Positions 8,419 to 17,772 of a stretch of DNA of 64,000 nucleotides are shown piece by piece. This DNA is from DATJLY01 sp963773665 (GTDB lineage Bacteria > Pseudomonadota > Alphaproteobacteria > ATCC43930 > CGMCC-115725), in assembly GCA_963773665.1 (NCBI GenBank), contig CAVZBZ010000004.1, positions 620,001 to 684,000 of the forward strand. The letters run 5' to 3'. Every line of letters begins with the position of its first letter. The stretch's first letter is position 1. Below the pieces are notes generated by a model. It had not been told where the DNA came from, ran no database searches, and worked only from the letters and a program-made list of their open reading frames with translations. The position numbers and the translations under genes are program-made.

Positions 8419-9444
8419 TCAGTTCGCGCTCAACTCGCGCCGCACCAGCGCCGCGCCGGCTGCAAGCGCCTCGAGCTTCGCCAGAGCGAGCGTGCGGTCG
8501 AGCGGCGCCATGCCGCAATTGGTAGAGGGCTCGATTCGCTCCGGCGCGACATGGGGAAATGCCCGGCGGATCGTGGCCGCGACCTCTTCCGGCGTCTCGA
8601 CCCGGTCGGTTGCGACATCGATCGCGCCAAGCTGCACCGTCTTGCCGCCGAGGAGGCCCAGAAGCTCGATCGGCACAAGCGAATTCGCGCATTCGAGCGA
8701 GACCTGGTCGATGCGGCTCGCGGCAAGCGCGGGAAAGATCGCCTCGTACTGCCGCCATTCGCGCCCGAGCGTCGCCTTCCATTCGATGTTGGGCTTGATG
8801 CCGTAGCCGTAGCAGATATGGACCGCGGTCTTGCACGCGACGCCCTCGATCGCGCGGTGCAGCGCTGGAATGCCCCACTCGCGTACGGCGTCGAGATAGA
8901 CGTTGAACGCCGGCTCGTCGAACTGGATGACGTTGACGCCGATCGCCGCAAGCTCGCGCGCCTCCTCGTTGAGGAGCGCTGCGAACGCCATGGCGAGCGC
9001 GACCCGGTCGCCGTAATGCTCGTCGGCGATGGTATCGACGATGGTCATCGGGCCCGGCAGCGTGAATTTGAGTTTTTTCCGCGTATGCGCCCGTGCGATC
9101 CGCGCTTCGGTCGCATGCACCGGTCCCTTCCGCCGCAGCGGCCCCGTCACGGTCGGACAATCGGCGACATAGCGGTTGTCGCGGATGCCCATCTTCACGC
9201 GCTTGGCGAAATCGATGCCGGCGACATTCTCGAGGAAGCCGTGGACGAAATGCTGGCGCGACTGTTCGCCGTCGCTGACGATGTCGATGCCGCAATCCTC
9301 CTGCTCCTTGATGGCAAGGATGGTCGCGTCGCGCTTTGCTTCGGCAAGCGCAGCCCCGCTTTCGCGCCACGGCGCCCACAGCATGCGCGGCGTTGCCAGC
9401 CAGAAGGGTTTTGGCAGGCTGCCTGCGATGGTCGTCTCGAGCAT
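8419..9444 (-). CDS. Cobalamin-independent methionine synthase (MetE C-terminal domain)-like protein
   Basis: A 341-residue single-domain homologue of the MetE catalytic C-terminal domain. Zinc ligands are present: the His-x-Cys pair in VHICYG, a glutamate further on in the barrel and a cysteine in STNCGMAPLD. The motifs GSLPKPFW at the N-terminus and VIQFDEPAFN in the middle are typical of these short MetE-like proteins, which lack the N-terminal folate-binding half. They are thought to transfer methyl groups from corrinoid proteins or other donors. It is divergent from the dehydrogenase operon. Confidence 0.75.
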   Translation of the reverse strand: MLETTIAGSLPKPFWLATPRMLWAPWRESGAALAEAKRDATILAIKEQEDCGIDIVSDGEQSRQHFVHGFLENVAGIDFAKRVKMGIRDNRYVADCPTVTGPLRRKGPVHATEARIARAHTRKKLKFTLPGPMTIVDTIADEHYGDRVALAMAFAALLNEEARELAAIGVNVIQFDEPAFNVYLDAVREWGIPALHRAIEGVACKTAVHICYGYGIKPNIEWKATLGREWRQYEAIFPALAASRIDQVSLECANSLVPIELLGLLGGKTVQLGAIDVATDRVETPEEVAATIRRAFPHVAPERIEPSTNCGMAPLDRTLALAKLEALAAGAALVRRELSAN

Positions 9445-9516
9445 GGGCGTCCTCCCGGGAATGACGCCCTACCTTGCCGCCGCTTATCCCGTTGGGGAAG
9501 CAATTTCGCGAGCGCA

Positions 9517-9545
9517 TTGACTTGTGCCGCCGTGCGGCAACAATC
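9517..9545 (+). promoter_or_regulatory. Candidate promoter with palindromic operator for the E1-E2 operon
   Basis: TTGACT at 9517-9522 lies 17 bp before a weak -10 (ACAATC, 9540-9545). Between the boxes sits a perfect inverted repeat TGCCGC-CGT-GCGGCA (9525-9539). It is placed about 30 bp upstream of the GTG start of the E1-alpha gene, as expected for a repressor-controlled promoter. The -10 is poor, so the assignment is tentative. Confidence 0.4.
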
Positions 9546-9571
9546 GGCCAAGACCAAGGGAGGCGAACGAC

Positions 9572-10597
9572 GTGAAGACCCGCCCGCAGCTCAAAACCGT
9601 CGATCGCCAGAACGACGATATCGGCGAGGCGACGCGGCTGGGGCTCTATCGCCTTCAGGTCGAGATCCGCGACTGCGAGCAACGGGCCTACGAGCTTTTC
9701 CTGCAGAACCTCGTGAAGGGCACGAGCCATCTGTCCTTGGGCCAGGAGGCGATTGCCGCGGGCTTCGCCCAGGCGATGGAGCCGGGCGATCTGAGCTTTT
9801 GCACCTATCGCGGCCATGCCCACACGCTCGCGCGCGGCGTGCCGATGGACGAGGTGCTGGGCGAGCTCATGCAGCGCGACAACGGCCTGATGCGCGGCAA
9901 GGGCGGCTCGATGCACCTCACCTCGGTAAAGCACGGCGTCATGGGCTCCTACGCGATCGTCGGCGCCCATCTGCCGATCGCCTGCGGCGCCGCCTGGCGC
10001 GCGCAATATCAGGGCGCGAAGGATGTCTCGGTTTGTTTCTTCGGCGACGGCACGACCAATATCGGCGCCTTCCACGAGGCGCTCAATCTCGCCGCGACAT
10101 GGAAGCTGCCGGTGATCTTCGTGTGCGAGAACAATCTCTACATGGAATATACGCCCATTGGCAGCGTCACCGCGGTCGAGCATCCGGCGGCCGACCGCGC
10201 CGCGTCCTACGGGCTCGACCGCATCGTCATCGACGGCAACGACGCCGACGCCGTCTATCGCACCGCGCGAGGGGCATACGCCCGCGCCCGCGCCGGCAAG
10301 GGTCCATCGATCATCGAGTGCATGACCTATCGCCACAGCGGCCACTCGCGCGCCGATCCGGCGAAATACCGCCCGCCGGGCGAGCTCGAGGACTGGATGA
10401 AGCGCGATCCGGTGGTGACGTATCGCCGCCGCCTCTTGGATTTCGGGATCGCCGAGGCGGCGGTCGCCGCGATCGAGCGCGACTCCAAACGCAAGGTCGA
10501 CGACGCGACGGAAAAATGCAAAGCAGCGCCGCCGCCGTCGCCCGACATCCTCACGACCGATGTCTATGCCGACGGAGGCTGGGCGTGGCGGAACTGA
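9572..10597 (+). CDS. acoA: Thiamine-diphosphate 2-oxoacid/acetoin dehydrogenase E1 alpha subunit
   Basis: A 341-residue E1-alpha. The TPP-binding motif runs from GDGTTNIG to the CENN that closes it (about residues 150-184), and HLSLGQEA and SFCTYRGHAH are the conserved N-terminal motifs. GTG 9572 is chosen because GGGAGGC lies just before it. The enzyme would decarboxylate acetoin or a 2-oxoacid with the downstream E1-beta and E2. Gene order alpha-beta-(ALDH)-E2 resembles acetoin dehydrogenase operons, so acoA is used; a branched-chain or pyruvate substrate is possible. Confidence 0.75.
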   Translation: MKTRPQLKTVDRQNDDIGEATRLGLYRLQVEIRDCEQRAYELFLQNLVKGTSHLSLGQEAIAAGFAQAMEPGDLSFCTYRGHAHTLARGVPMDEVLGELMQRDNGLMRGKGGSMHLTSVKHGVMGSYAIVGAHLPIACGAAWRAQYQGAKDVSVCFFGDGTTNIGAFHEALNLAATWKLPVIFVCENNLYMEYTPIGSVTAVEHPAADRAASYGLDRIVIDGNDADAVYRTARGAYARARAGKGPSIIECMTYRHSGHSRADPAKYRPPGELEDWMKRDPVVTYRRRLLDFGIAEAAVAAIERDSKRKVDDATEKCKAAPPPSPDILTTDVYADGGWAWRN

Positions 10598-11565
10598 CCT
10601 ATCGCGATGCCGTCGCGCGCGGCATCGCCCAGGAAATGGAGCGCGACCCCGACGTCGTGTTCCTGGGCGAGGACGTCGCCGCCGCCGGCGGCGTGTTCAA
10701 GGCGACCGTCGGGCTCCTCGAACGGTTCGGGCCGAAGCGTGTGCGCGACACGCCGATTTCCGAACAGGCGATTTTGGGCGCCGCCATGGGCGCGGCGATG
10801 ACCGGATTGAAGCCGATCGCCGAGATCATGTTCTCGGATTTCCTCGCCGTCTGCTTCGACTACATCGCCAACGAGTTTCCGAAATCGCGCTACATGTCGA
10901 ACGGGCAGGTGAAATGCCCGCTCGTCGTGCGCACGGGCAACGGCGCGGGCTCGCGCTTCGGCGCGCAGCACAGCCAGAGCGTCGAGAACTGGGCGATGAT
11001 GATCCCCGGCCTCAAGGTGGTGGCGCCGTCGACCCCGCTCGACGTGATCGGCCTCCTGGCCGCCGCGGTGCGCGATCCCGATCCCGTCATCTTCTTCGAG
11101 CACAAGTCGCTCTATGCGACGAAGGGCGAGGTGCCGGACGGCGAAATCTTGGATCGTCTCGGCACGGCGCGGATCGCGCGGGCCGGCAAGGACGCGACCG
11201 TCCTTGCGCTCGCGCTCATGGTGCCGCGCGCGCTCGAGGCGGCCGAGATTCTGGCGCACGAGGACGGTATCGAGGCCGAGGTGATCGACGTCCGCTCGCT
11301 CGTGCCGCTCGACACGAAGACCATTCTGGGCTCGCTCGCCCGCAGCGGCCGTCTCTTCACCATCGAGGAGAATCCGCGGCTCTGCGGCTGGGGCGCCGAG
11401 ATCGCCTCGATCGCGGCCGACGAGGCGTTCTGGGATTTGGACGGGCCGATCGTGCGCATCACGACGCCGCACATTCCGCTTCCCGCGGCCGACAATCTCG
11501 AAGACCTGGCGCTGCCGAGCGTGCCGCGCATCGTCGACACCATCCGCCGCAGCCTCAAAGCGTGA
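10585..11565 (+). CDS. acoB: Acetoin/2-oxoacid dehydrogenase E1 beta subunit
   Basis: The 326-residue transketolase-like beta subunit has the conserved VFLGEDVAAAGGVFKAT start, RDTPISEQAILG, and a C-terminal transketolase domain with EVIDVRSLVPLD. GTG 10585 overlaps the E1-alpha stop by 13 bp with GGAGG nearby, so translation is coupled. The alpha2beta2 heterotetramer formed with the preceding product is the TPP-dependent decarboxylase of the complex. No E3 gene is present in the window, so a shared dihydrolipoamide dehydrogenase elsewhere is implied. Confidence 0.8.
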   Translation: MAELTYRDAVARGIAQEMERDPDVVFLGEDVAAAGGVFKATVGLLERFGPKRVRDTPISEQAILGAAMGAAMTGLKPIAEIMFSDFLAVCFDYIANEFPKSRYMSNGQVKCPLVVRTGNGAGSRFGAQHSQSVENWAMMIPGLKVVAPSTPLDVIGLLAAAVRDPDPVIFFEHKSLYATKGEVPDGEILDRLGTARIARAGKDATVLALALMVPRALEAAEILAHEDGIEAEVIDVRSLVPLDTKTILGSLARSGRLFTIEENPRLCGWGAEIASIAADEAFWDLDGPIVRITTPHIPLPAADNLEDLALPSVPRIVDTIRRSLKA

Positions 11566-11575
11566 GGAGCATCCT

Positions 11576-13027
11576 ATGAGGAACGAGCCCGAGATCGACG
11601 CTCCGACCGACCTCTATATCGGCGGCAAATTCCGTCCCGCATCCGACGGCGGCCGCTTCGACGTCTTCGACCCGGCGAGCGAGGAGGTGATCGCGCGGGT
11701 ATCCGACGGCACCACGGACGACGCGCTCGCCGCGGTCGATGCCGCAGCCAACGCGTTCGACGGCTGGGCCGCGCGCACGCCGCGCGAGCGCGGCGAGGTG
11801 CTGCGCAAGGCGTTCGAGCTTTTCACCGCGAAGAAAGAGTATTTCGCCCGCCTCATGACGCGCGAGAACGGCAAGGCGCTCGTCGATTCGCGCGCCGAGG
11901 CGGCCTATGCCGCGGAATTCTTCCGCTGGTATGCCGAGGAGGCGCCGCGCAACATCGGCGAGGTGTCACGCGCGCCTGCGACCGGCGCCCGCATCCTGGT
12001 GCAGCACAAGCCGGCGGGCGTCGCGGTCATGGTGACGCCGTGGAATTTCCCGGCCGCCATGGGCACGCGCAAGATCGCGCCGGCCTTGGCCGCCGGGTGC
12101 AGCATGGTCCTGAAGCCCGCGTCGGAGACGCCGCTCACCATGCTGGCGATCGCCGAGCTTTTGGCCGAGGCGGGCGTGCCGCCGGGCGTCGTCAATATTC
12201 TTCCGTCGCGCAAGTCGGGCGCGGTCGTGCGCGCGATGCTGCGCGATCCGCGCGTGCGGATCATCTCCTTCACCGGCTCGACCGAGGTGGGTCGGCGCCT
12301 GCTGCACGAGGCCGCCGACAATGTCGTGCGCCCGGCGATGGAGCTTGGCGGCAATGCGCCGTTCATCGTGTTCGAGGACGCCGATCTCGACGCCGCGGTC
12401 GAGGGCGCGATGATCGCCAAGATGCGCAACATGGGCGAAGCCTGCACCTCCGCGAACCGGTTCCTGGTGCATGAGAAGGTGCACGACGCCTTCGTCGAAA
12501 AATTTGCCGCGAGAATGAGCGCGCTCAAGGTCGGCAACGGACTCGAGGACGGCGTCGCGGTCGGGCCGCTCGTCAATGCCGACACGCGCGACAAGGTGGT
12601 GAGCCTTGTCGCCGACGCGATGGCGCGCGGCGCGCGCGCCGTGTGCGGCGGCAAGCAGCCCTCGGGCAAGGGCTTCTACTATCCGCCGACTGTGCTGGTG
12701 AACGTGCCGGATGGCGCACGCTGCCTGGCCGAGGAAATTTTTGGGCCGGTCGCACCGGTGCAAACTTTCCGCACCGAGGACGAGGCGGTCGCCAAGGCGA
12801 ACGCCACCGAATATGGCCTCGTGGCCTATCTCTACACGCGCGACTTGGCGCGGGGCTTGCGCGTGTCGGAGCGTCTCGAATCGGGCATGGTCGGCTTGAA
12901 CCGCGGCGTCGTGTCCGATCCCGCGGCACCCTTCGGCGGCGCCAAGCAGTCGGGCCTCGGCCGCGAAGGCGCGCACGAGGGCATGCTCGAGTTTCTCGAG
13001 ACGCAATACATCTCGGTCGCCTGGTAG
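11576..13027 (+). CDS. NAD(P)-dependent aldehyde dehydrogenase, succinate-semialdehyde type
   Basis: A full-length 483-residue ALDH. The coenzyme-binding Rossmann region holds FTGSTEVGRRL, the general-base glutamate lies in MELGGNAPF, and the catalytic cysteine in GEACTSANRF. VMVTPWNFPAAM is the substrate-cleft motif, and the pattern resembles GabD-type succinate-semialdehyde dehydrogenases. It sits 10 bp after E1-beta and 5 bp before E2, inside what is normally an uninterrupted E1-E2 operon. This suggests that it oxidises acetaldehyde or another aldehyde released by the pathway. GabD specificity is inferred only from overall resemblance. Confidence 0.8.
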   Translation: MRNEPEIDAPTDLYIGGKFRPASDGGRFDVFDPASEEVIARVSDGTTDDALAAVDAAANAFDGWAARTPRERGEVLRKAFELFTAKKEYFARLMTRENGKALVDSRAEAAYAAEFFRWYAEEAPRNIGEVSRAPATGARILVQHKPAGVAVMVTPWNFPAAMGTRKIAPALAAGCSMVLKPASETPLTMLAIAELLAEAGVPPGVVNILPSRKSGAVVRAMLRDPRVRIISFTGSTEVGRRLLHEAADNVVRPAMELGGNAPFIVFEDADLDAAVEGAMIAKMRNMGEACTSANRFLVHEKVHDAFVEKFAARMSALKVGNGLEDGVAVGPLVNADTRDKVVSLVADAMARGARAVCGGKQPSGKGFYYPPTVLVNVPDGARCLAEEIFGPVAPVQTFRTEDEAVAKANATEYGLVAYLYTRDLARGLRVSERLESGMVGLNRGVVSDPAAPFGGAKQSGLGREGAHEGMLEFLETQYISVAW

Positions 13028-13032
13028 AAGTC

Positions 13033-14238
13033 ATGGACGTGCTCATGCCGCAGCTCGGCGAGACCGTCACCGAGGGCAAGGTTGCGATCTGGTTCAAGTC
13101 GGTGGGCGACGCCGTCGCGGCAGGCGACAATCTGTTCGAGATCGAGACCGACAAGGTGACGATGGAGGTGCAGGCGACCTCGAACGGTGTGCTCGCCGAG
13201 ATCCGCGTCCCGGCCGGCGAGACCGTTCCGGTCGGCACCATCGTCGCCGTGCTCGGCGCCAAGGGCGAGGCGTTGGCGCAGAAAAAATCGAATGGCGCCG
13301 CCGCCCGTCCCGCGCCGCCGCTCGAGCCCTTCGCCGAGGTGCGCACGCCGGAACGCGGCTTCGGCCGCGCCGAGGGGCCCCTGGGCCTGAAAATCTCGCC
13401 GCTCGCGCGCCGCCTCGCCACCGAGCGGAGCCTCGATCTTGCCGCCATTGCCGAAGCCGTGAAGGCGCGCGGTGGACGGCGCATATCGGCGGTGGATGTG
13501 CGCGAAGCGCCGGCCGGTTCGGCGCCGCGCGGCGAAACCGTCCCTCTCAACCGCATCCGCGCCCAGACCGCGACGCGGCTGGCCGAGGCATGGCGCACGA
13601 TACCGCACGTGTTCCAGGCGATCGAGGTGGATTTCTCCGCGGTCGAGCGCGCGCGGCTCGCGCTGCGGCAGCGGTTCGAGGAGCGCACCGGCGCAAGCCT
13701 GACATATCTGCCTTTCGTCGCGCGCGCGGTCTGTCTCGCGATCGCCGAGTTCCCGCGCGTCAACGCTGCGTTCGAGAAAGACCGGCTCGTCCTGCGCCGC
13801 GACATCAATCTCGGCATCGCCGTCGATCTTTCGCACGAGGGGCTCGTCGTTCCGGTCGTGGCGCATGCCGACGAGATGACGGCGGGCGGGCTTGCGAAAG
13901 CCATCGCCCGCCAGGTCGAGAAGGCGCGCGCCGGCAAGCTTCTCCCCGGCAACGTCGAAGGCGGCAGCTACACGATCACGAACAATGGCAGCTTCGGCAC
14001 GCTCTTCACCGCGCCGATCATCAACATGCCGCAGGTCGCGATCCTGTCGTTCGATGCCGTGAAGAAGCGTCCCGTCGTGGTCGAGACCGAGCATGGCGAC
14101 GCCATCGCGGCGCGCCCGGTCGCAATCGTCGGGCAAAGCTTCGACCATCGTGCCTTCGACGGCGCCTACAGCGCCGCGTTCCTGAAGCGCCTCAAATCGA
14201 TCCTCGAAACCCGCGACTGGGCGAGCGAGCTCGCGTAG
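13033..14238 (+). CDS. acoC: Dihydrolipoamide acyltransferase (E2) of the 2-oxoacid/acetoin dehydrogenase complex
   Basis: A 401-residue E2. An N-terminal lipoyl domain carries the lipoylated lysine in ETDKVTME (about residue 42). A peripheral subunit-binding domain (SPLARRLATE) is near residues 118-150. The C-terminal catalytic acyltransferase domain ends with the active-site motif FDHRAFDGA, and GSFGTLFTAPIIN is also conserved. The linker is short and Ala/Pro rich. ATG 13033 follows the ALDH stop by 5 bp. It accepts the acyl group from E1 and passes it to CoA. Confidence 0.85.
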   Translation: MDVLMPQLGETVTEGKVAIWFKSVGDAVAAGDNLFEIETDKVTMEVQATSNGVLAEIRVPAGETVPVGTIVAVLGAKGEALAQKKSNGAAARPAPPLEPFAEVRTPERGFGRAEGPLGLKISPLARRLATERSLDLAAIAEAVKARGGRRISAVDVREAPAGSAPRGETVPLNRIRAQTATRLAEAWRTIPHVFQAIEVDFSAVERARLALRQRFEERTGASLTYLPFVARAVCLAIAEFPRVNAAFEKDRLVLRRDINLGIAVDLSHEGLVVPVVAHADEMTAGGLAKAIARQVEKARAGKLLPGNVEGGSYTITNNGSFGTLFTAPIINMPQVAILSFDAVKKRPVVVETEHGDAIAARPVAIVGQSFDHRAFDGAYSAAFLKRLKSILETRDWASELA

Positions 14239-15371
14239 TGCCTGCCTTCTGGCGCGCGCCGGTGGCGGCGATGTGCGCGCTTCTCACCGGTATCGGGCTT
14301 GCGCGCTTCGCCTATACGCCGCTTCTGCCGGCGCTCGTCACCGCGGGCTGGCTCGTGCCGGCCGATGCGGCATATCTCGGCGCGGCCAATCTCCTTGGAT
14401 ATCTCGTCGGCGCGCTCGTCGCGCGCTGGGCCGCGCGGCGGATGAAGCTCCCGCCGCTCCTGCGCGCGATGATGGTCGCGACGACGCTGTCGCTCTTTCT
14501 CTGCGCGCTGCCGCTGGGTTTCCTCTGGCTCTTGCCGTGGCGCGTCGTCGCCGGGATTGCGGGCGCCTTCCTTATGGTGCTGGCGCCGCCCGCTGCGCTC
14601 GCGCACGTGCCGCAGGATCGCCGCGGATTGGCGGGCGGCGTCATCCTCACTGGCGTCGGGCTCGGCATCGCCGCATCCGGCGTGCTCATGCCGTTGCTGC
14701 TGCGCTTCGGCGTGAGCGCGGCTTGGTGCGGCTTAGGCGGGTGCGCGCTCCTTCTGACCCTTGCCGCCTGGAGCGGGTTCGTCGAGCCCGAGTCGAGCCC
14801 CGCGCCGGCGGCAGCCTCGTCCTTTCGCACGATCTATCGGCTCGCCCTTGCCTACGCGCTCAACGCCGTCGGCCTCGTGCCGCACATGGTGTTCCTCGCC
14901 GACTTCGTCGCGCGCGGCCTCGGCGAGGGCGTCGCCGCGGGCGCGCATCAATGGATCCTGTTCGGCGTGGGCGCGCTCGGCGGGCCGGTCGTCCTCGGCC
15001 GCATCGCCGACCGCGTCGGCTTTACCGCCTCGGTCAGGATCGCCTTCGCCGTCGAGGCCGCGCTCGTCGGATCGCTGGCGCTCACGGCGAACGCGCTCCT
15101 GCTCGATGCGTCGAGCCTCGTCATCGGCGCCTATGTGCCCGGCATCACCACGCTCGTCCTCGGCCGCGCGCGCGAACTCGTGCCGCCTGATCGGCGGCCG
15201 CAGGAGGCGGCGTGGAGCACGCTCACCGTCGCCTGGGCGCTGGGCCAGGCGGCCGGCGCCTATGGCCTTTCCGCGCTTTACGCGCACGAGCAGAGCTATG
15301 GCCTGCTGTTCGGCCTCGGCGCCGCCGCCCTTGTCGCGGCGCTTCTGCTCGACCTTGCGGCGAAGGATTGA
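14238..15371 (+). CDS. YbfB/YjiJ-type MFS transporter
   Basis: A 377-residue hydrophobic protein with about 12 predicted transmembrane helices. The conserved GIGLARFAYTPLLPAL motif near residues 13-28 is the hallmark of the YbfB/YjiJ subgroup of the major facilitator superfamily. Its GTG start overlaps the TAG stop of E2 by one base (TAGTG), so it is translationally coupled to the dehydrogenase operon. Uptake of the operon's substrate or export of a product is the natural inference; the solute is unknown. Confidence 0.75.
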   Translation: MPAFWRAPVAAMCALLTGIGLARFAYTPLLPALVTAGWLVPADAAYLGAANLLGYLVGALVARWAARRMKLPPLLRAMMVATTLSLFLCALPLGFLWLLPWRVVAGIAGAFLMVLAPPAALAHVPQDRRGLAGGVILTGVGLGIAASGVLMPLLLRFGVSAAWCGLGGCALLLTLAAWSGFVEPESSPAPAAASSFRTIYRLALAYALNAVGLVPHMVFLADFVARGLGEGVAAGAHQWILFGVGALGGPVVLGRIADRVGFTASVRIAFAVEAALVGSLALTANALLLDASSLVIGAYVPGITTLVLGRARELVPPDRRPQEAAWSTLTVAWALGQAAGAYGLSALYAHEQSYGLLFGLGAAALVAALLLDLAAKD

Positions 15372-15423
15372 CGCCGCGCCGCACGGCGGCTGAACATGGC
15401 GGCAGCACTGGGGAGGCGAAACC

Positions 15424-17772
15424 ATGAAATTCGCGCTGGGACAGTCCGTGCCGCGCACCGAGGACCCGCGGCTCCTGACCGGCCGCGGGCGCTACACGGA
15501 CGATTTCGTCCTGCCGCGCATGGCGCAGGGCTATGTGCTGCGCTCGCCGCACGCGCATGCAAAAATCCGCTCGATCGACGTGCGCGCGGCACAACAGATG
15601 CCGGGCGTGCTCGCCGTGCTCACCGGCGCCGACTGGGCGGCGGAAAAACTCGGCGCCTTCCGCCCGGTCATTCCGCGCCAGCGTCGCGACGGCACGCCGA
15701 TGATCGTGCCGCTGCGCCCGGCGCTCGCCAAGGACCGCGCCATGCTGGTCGGCGACCCGGTCGCCTTCGTCGTCGCCGAGAGCGTCGCGCTTGCCAAGGA
15801 CGCGGCCGAGCGCATCGCCGTCGAGTACGAGCCGCTGCCCTCCGTCACCGCGACCGAAGAGGCACTCAGCAAAGGTGCGCCGGTGCTGTGGCCGGAATGC
15901 GGCGACAACGAAGTCTTCTTCTATACCGTGGGCGACAAGCGCGCGGTCGATGCCGCGTTCACACGCGCGCACCACGTCACGCGCCTGAAACTCGTCTTCA
16001 ACCGCATCACCGCCGCCACCATGGAGCCGCGCGGGTGCGTGGGCGAATATGACGACCGGCTCGGCCGCTACACGCTCTATCTCGGCACGCAGCGACCGCA
16101 CGGCACGCGCGCCGACATGGCGCGCCGCGTCTTCAACATCCCGGAGACGCAGATGCGCATCGTCGCCGGCGATGTCGGCGGCAGCTTCGGCATGAAGGGC
16201 GGGCATTTCCCGGAATATCCGCTGGCGCTCCTCGCCTCGCGCAAGGTGGGAAGGCCGGTCAAATGGATCTCCGAGCGCTCCGAGGGGATGCTGAGCGACG
16301 ACCACGACCGCGACCATGTGAGCGAGGCGGAACTCGCGCTCGACCGGGAGGGCCGCTTCCTCGCGCTTCGCGTCAAGAACATCTCGAACATCGGGGCCTA
16401 TCTTGCGCCCGGCGGGATCATCTCGCCGACCATGCATCTGGGCGGGCTCGCGGGGACTTACACGACGCCCGCGATCTATGTCGAGGTCTCGGCCGTTTTC
16501 ACCAACACGACGAGCATCGGCCCCTATCGCGGCTCGGGCCGGCCCGAGGCGTCCTACATCATCGAGCGCCTCATAGACAATGCCGCGCGCGAGATGGGCT
16601 TCGAGCGCGCCGAGCTGCGCCGCCGCAACACCGTCCCGGCCGCCGCGATGCCGTTCAAGACCGGATTGGTGTTCACGCTCGATTGCGGCGAGTTCGAGAA
16701 GAATCTCGACATGGCGCTGCATCTTTCCGACTACCGCCGCTTCGAGCGGCGCCGGGCCGAGTCGCGCTCGCGCGGCAAGCTGCGCGGCATCGGCATCGCC
16801 AACATCATCGAGCAGACCTCGCAGACGATGGGCGAGACGGTGATGGTGAGGTTCGATCCCGGCGGCACGGTGACGGTGATCCCCGGCTCGATCTCGCACG
16901 GCCAGGGTCACGAGACGATGTACAAGATCCTGCTGAGCGATCGGCTCGGCCTCGACGAGGCCGACATCCGCGTGACGTTCTCCGACACGGATTTGGCGCC
17001 CGACGGCGGCGGCACTTATGCCTCGCGCACCGCCGTCTTGGGCGGCAGCGCCGCCACCATCGCCGCCGACAAGATCGTCGCCAAGGCGAAGAAGATCGCG
17101 GCGCATTTCATGGAAGCCGCCGAAGGCGACATCGAGTTCCGGGACGGCGAGTTCCGCGTCGTCGGCACCGACAAAGCCGTCTCGCTGAAGGAGGTGGCGC
17201 AGGCCTCGTTCACGCCCTCGCGTCTGCCGCCCGGCCTCGAGACCGGCCTCTACGAGACCGCCGCCTTCTCGCCCGAGATTCCGAATTTCCCGAACGGCTG
17301 CCACATCTGCGAGCTCGAAATCGATCCCGAAACCGGATCGTCCCAGGTGCTGCGCTATGTCGTGGTGGACGATGTCGGCACCGTCATCAACAAGCTGACG
17401 CTCGAGGGCCAGATCCACGGCGGCGTCGTGCAGGGCATCGGCCAGGCGTTCGGCGAGCACCTGGTCTATCAGCGCGATAGCGGCCAGCTCCTGTCCGGCT
17501 CGTTCATGGATTACACGATGCCGCGTGCGGCCGATGTCGGCGAGTTCGTGATGGAGGAGAACCCGGTTCCGACGCGCACCAATCCGCTGGGCGTCAAGGG
17601 CGCCGGCGAGGCCGGCAATGTCGGCGCGCTTGCCGCCATCATGAACGCCGTGGTGGACGCGCTCTCGCCCTTGGGCATCACCCACATCGACATGCCGGCG
17701 ACGCCCGAAAAAGTGTGGCAGGCGATCCGCGCCGCAAGCGTTACTGGAGCCGCTTCGCCGCTTCCTCGATGA
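15424..17772 (+). CDS. Xanthine dehydrogenase family molybdopterin-binding subunit (CoxL-like)
   Basis: The 782-residue large subunit of a molybdenum hydroxylase. It begins with the a/b hammerhead domain (RTEDPRLLTGRGRYTDDF), has GGSFGMK for molybdopterin contact and GPYRGSGRPE at the active-site loop. That loop differs from the VAYRCSFR of true CO dehydrogenase. The catalytic glutamate lies in VKGAGEAG near the C-terminus. Such enzymes hydroxylate purines, aldehydes or N-heteroaromatics. The FAD and 2Fe-2S subunits are not adjacent, so it must recruit subunits encoded elsewhere. Its 3' end overlaps the convergent binding-protein gene by 32 bp. Confidence 0.85.
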   Translation: MKFALGQSVPRTEDPRLLTGRGRYTDDFVLPRMAQGYVLRSPHAHAKIRSIDVRAAQQMPGVLAVLTGADWAAEKLGAFRPVIPRQRRDGTPMIVPLRPALAKDRAMLVGDPVAFVVAESVALAKDAAERIAVEYEPLPSVTATEEALSKGAPVLWPECGDNEVFFYTVGDKRAVDAAFTRAHHVTRLKLVFNRITAATMEPRGCVGEYDDRLGRYTLYLGTQRPHGTRADMARRVFNIPETQMRIVAGDVGGSFGMKGGHFPEYPLALLASRKVGRPVKWISERSEGMLSDDHDRDHVSEAELALDREGRFLALRVKNISNIGAYLAPGGIISPTMHLGGLAGTYTTPAIYVEVSAVFTNTTSIGPYRGSGRPEASYIIERLIDNAAREMGFERAELRRRNTVPAAAMPFKTGLVFTLDCGEFEKNLDMALHLSDYRRFERRRAESRSRGKLRGIGIANIIEQTSQTMGETVMVRFDPGGTVTVIPGSISHGQGHETMYKILLSDRLGLDEADIRVTFSDTDLAPDGGGTYASRTAVLGGSAATIAADKIVAKAKKIAAHFMEAAEGDIEFRDGEFRVVGTDKAVSLKEVAQASFTPSRLPPGLETGLYETAAFSPEIPNFPNGCHICELEIDPETGSSQVLRYVVVDDVGTVINKLTLEGQIHGGVVQGIGQAFGEHLVYQRDSGQLLSGSFMDYTMPRAADVGEFVMEENPVPTRTNPLGVKGAGEAGNVGALAAIMNAVVDALSPLGITHIDMPATPEKVWQAIRAASVTGAASPLPR

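Noticed and set aside
8551..10584. A very long open frame running from 8551 into the E1 beta gene
   Set aside because: Its first 2 kb is antisense to the MetE-like gene and out of frame with E1 alpha; only the part from GTG 10585 has family motifs. High GC makes such frames common.
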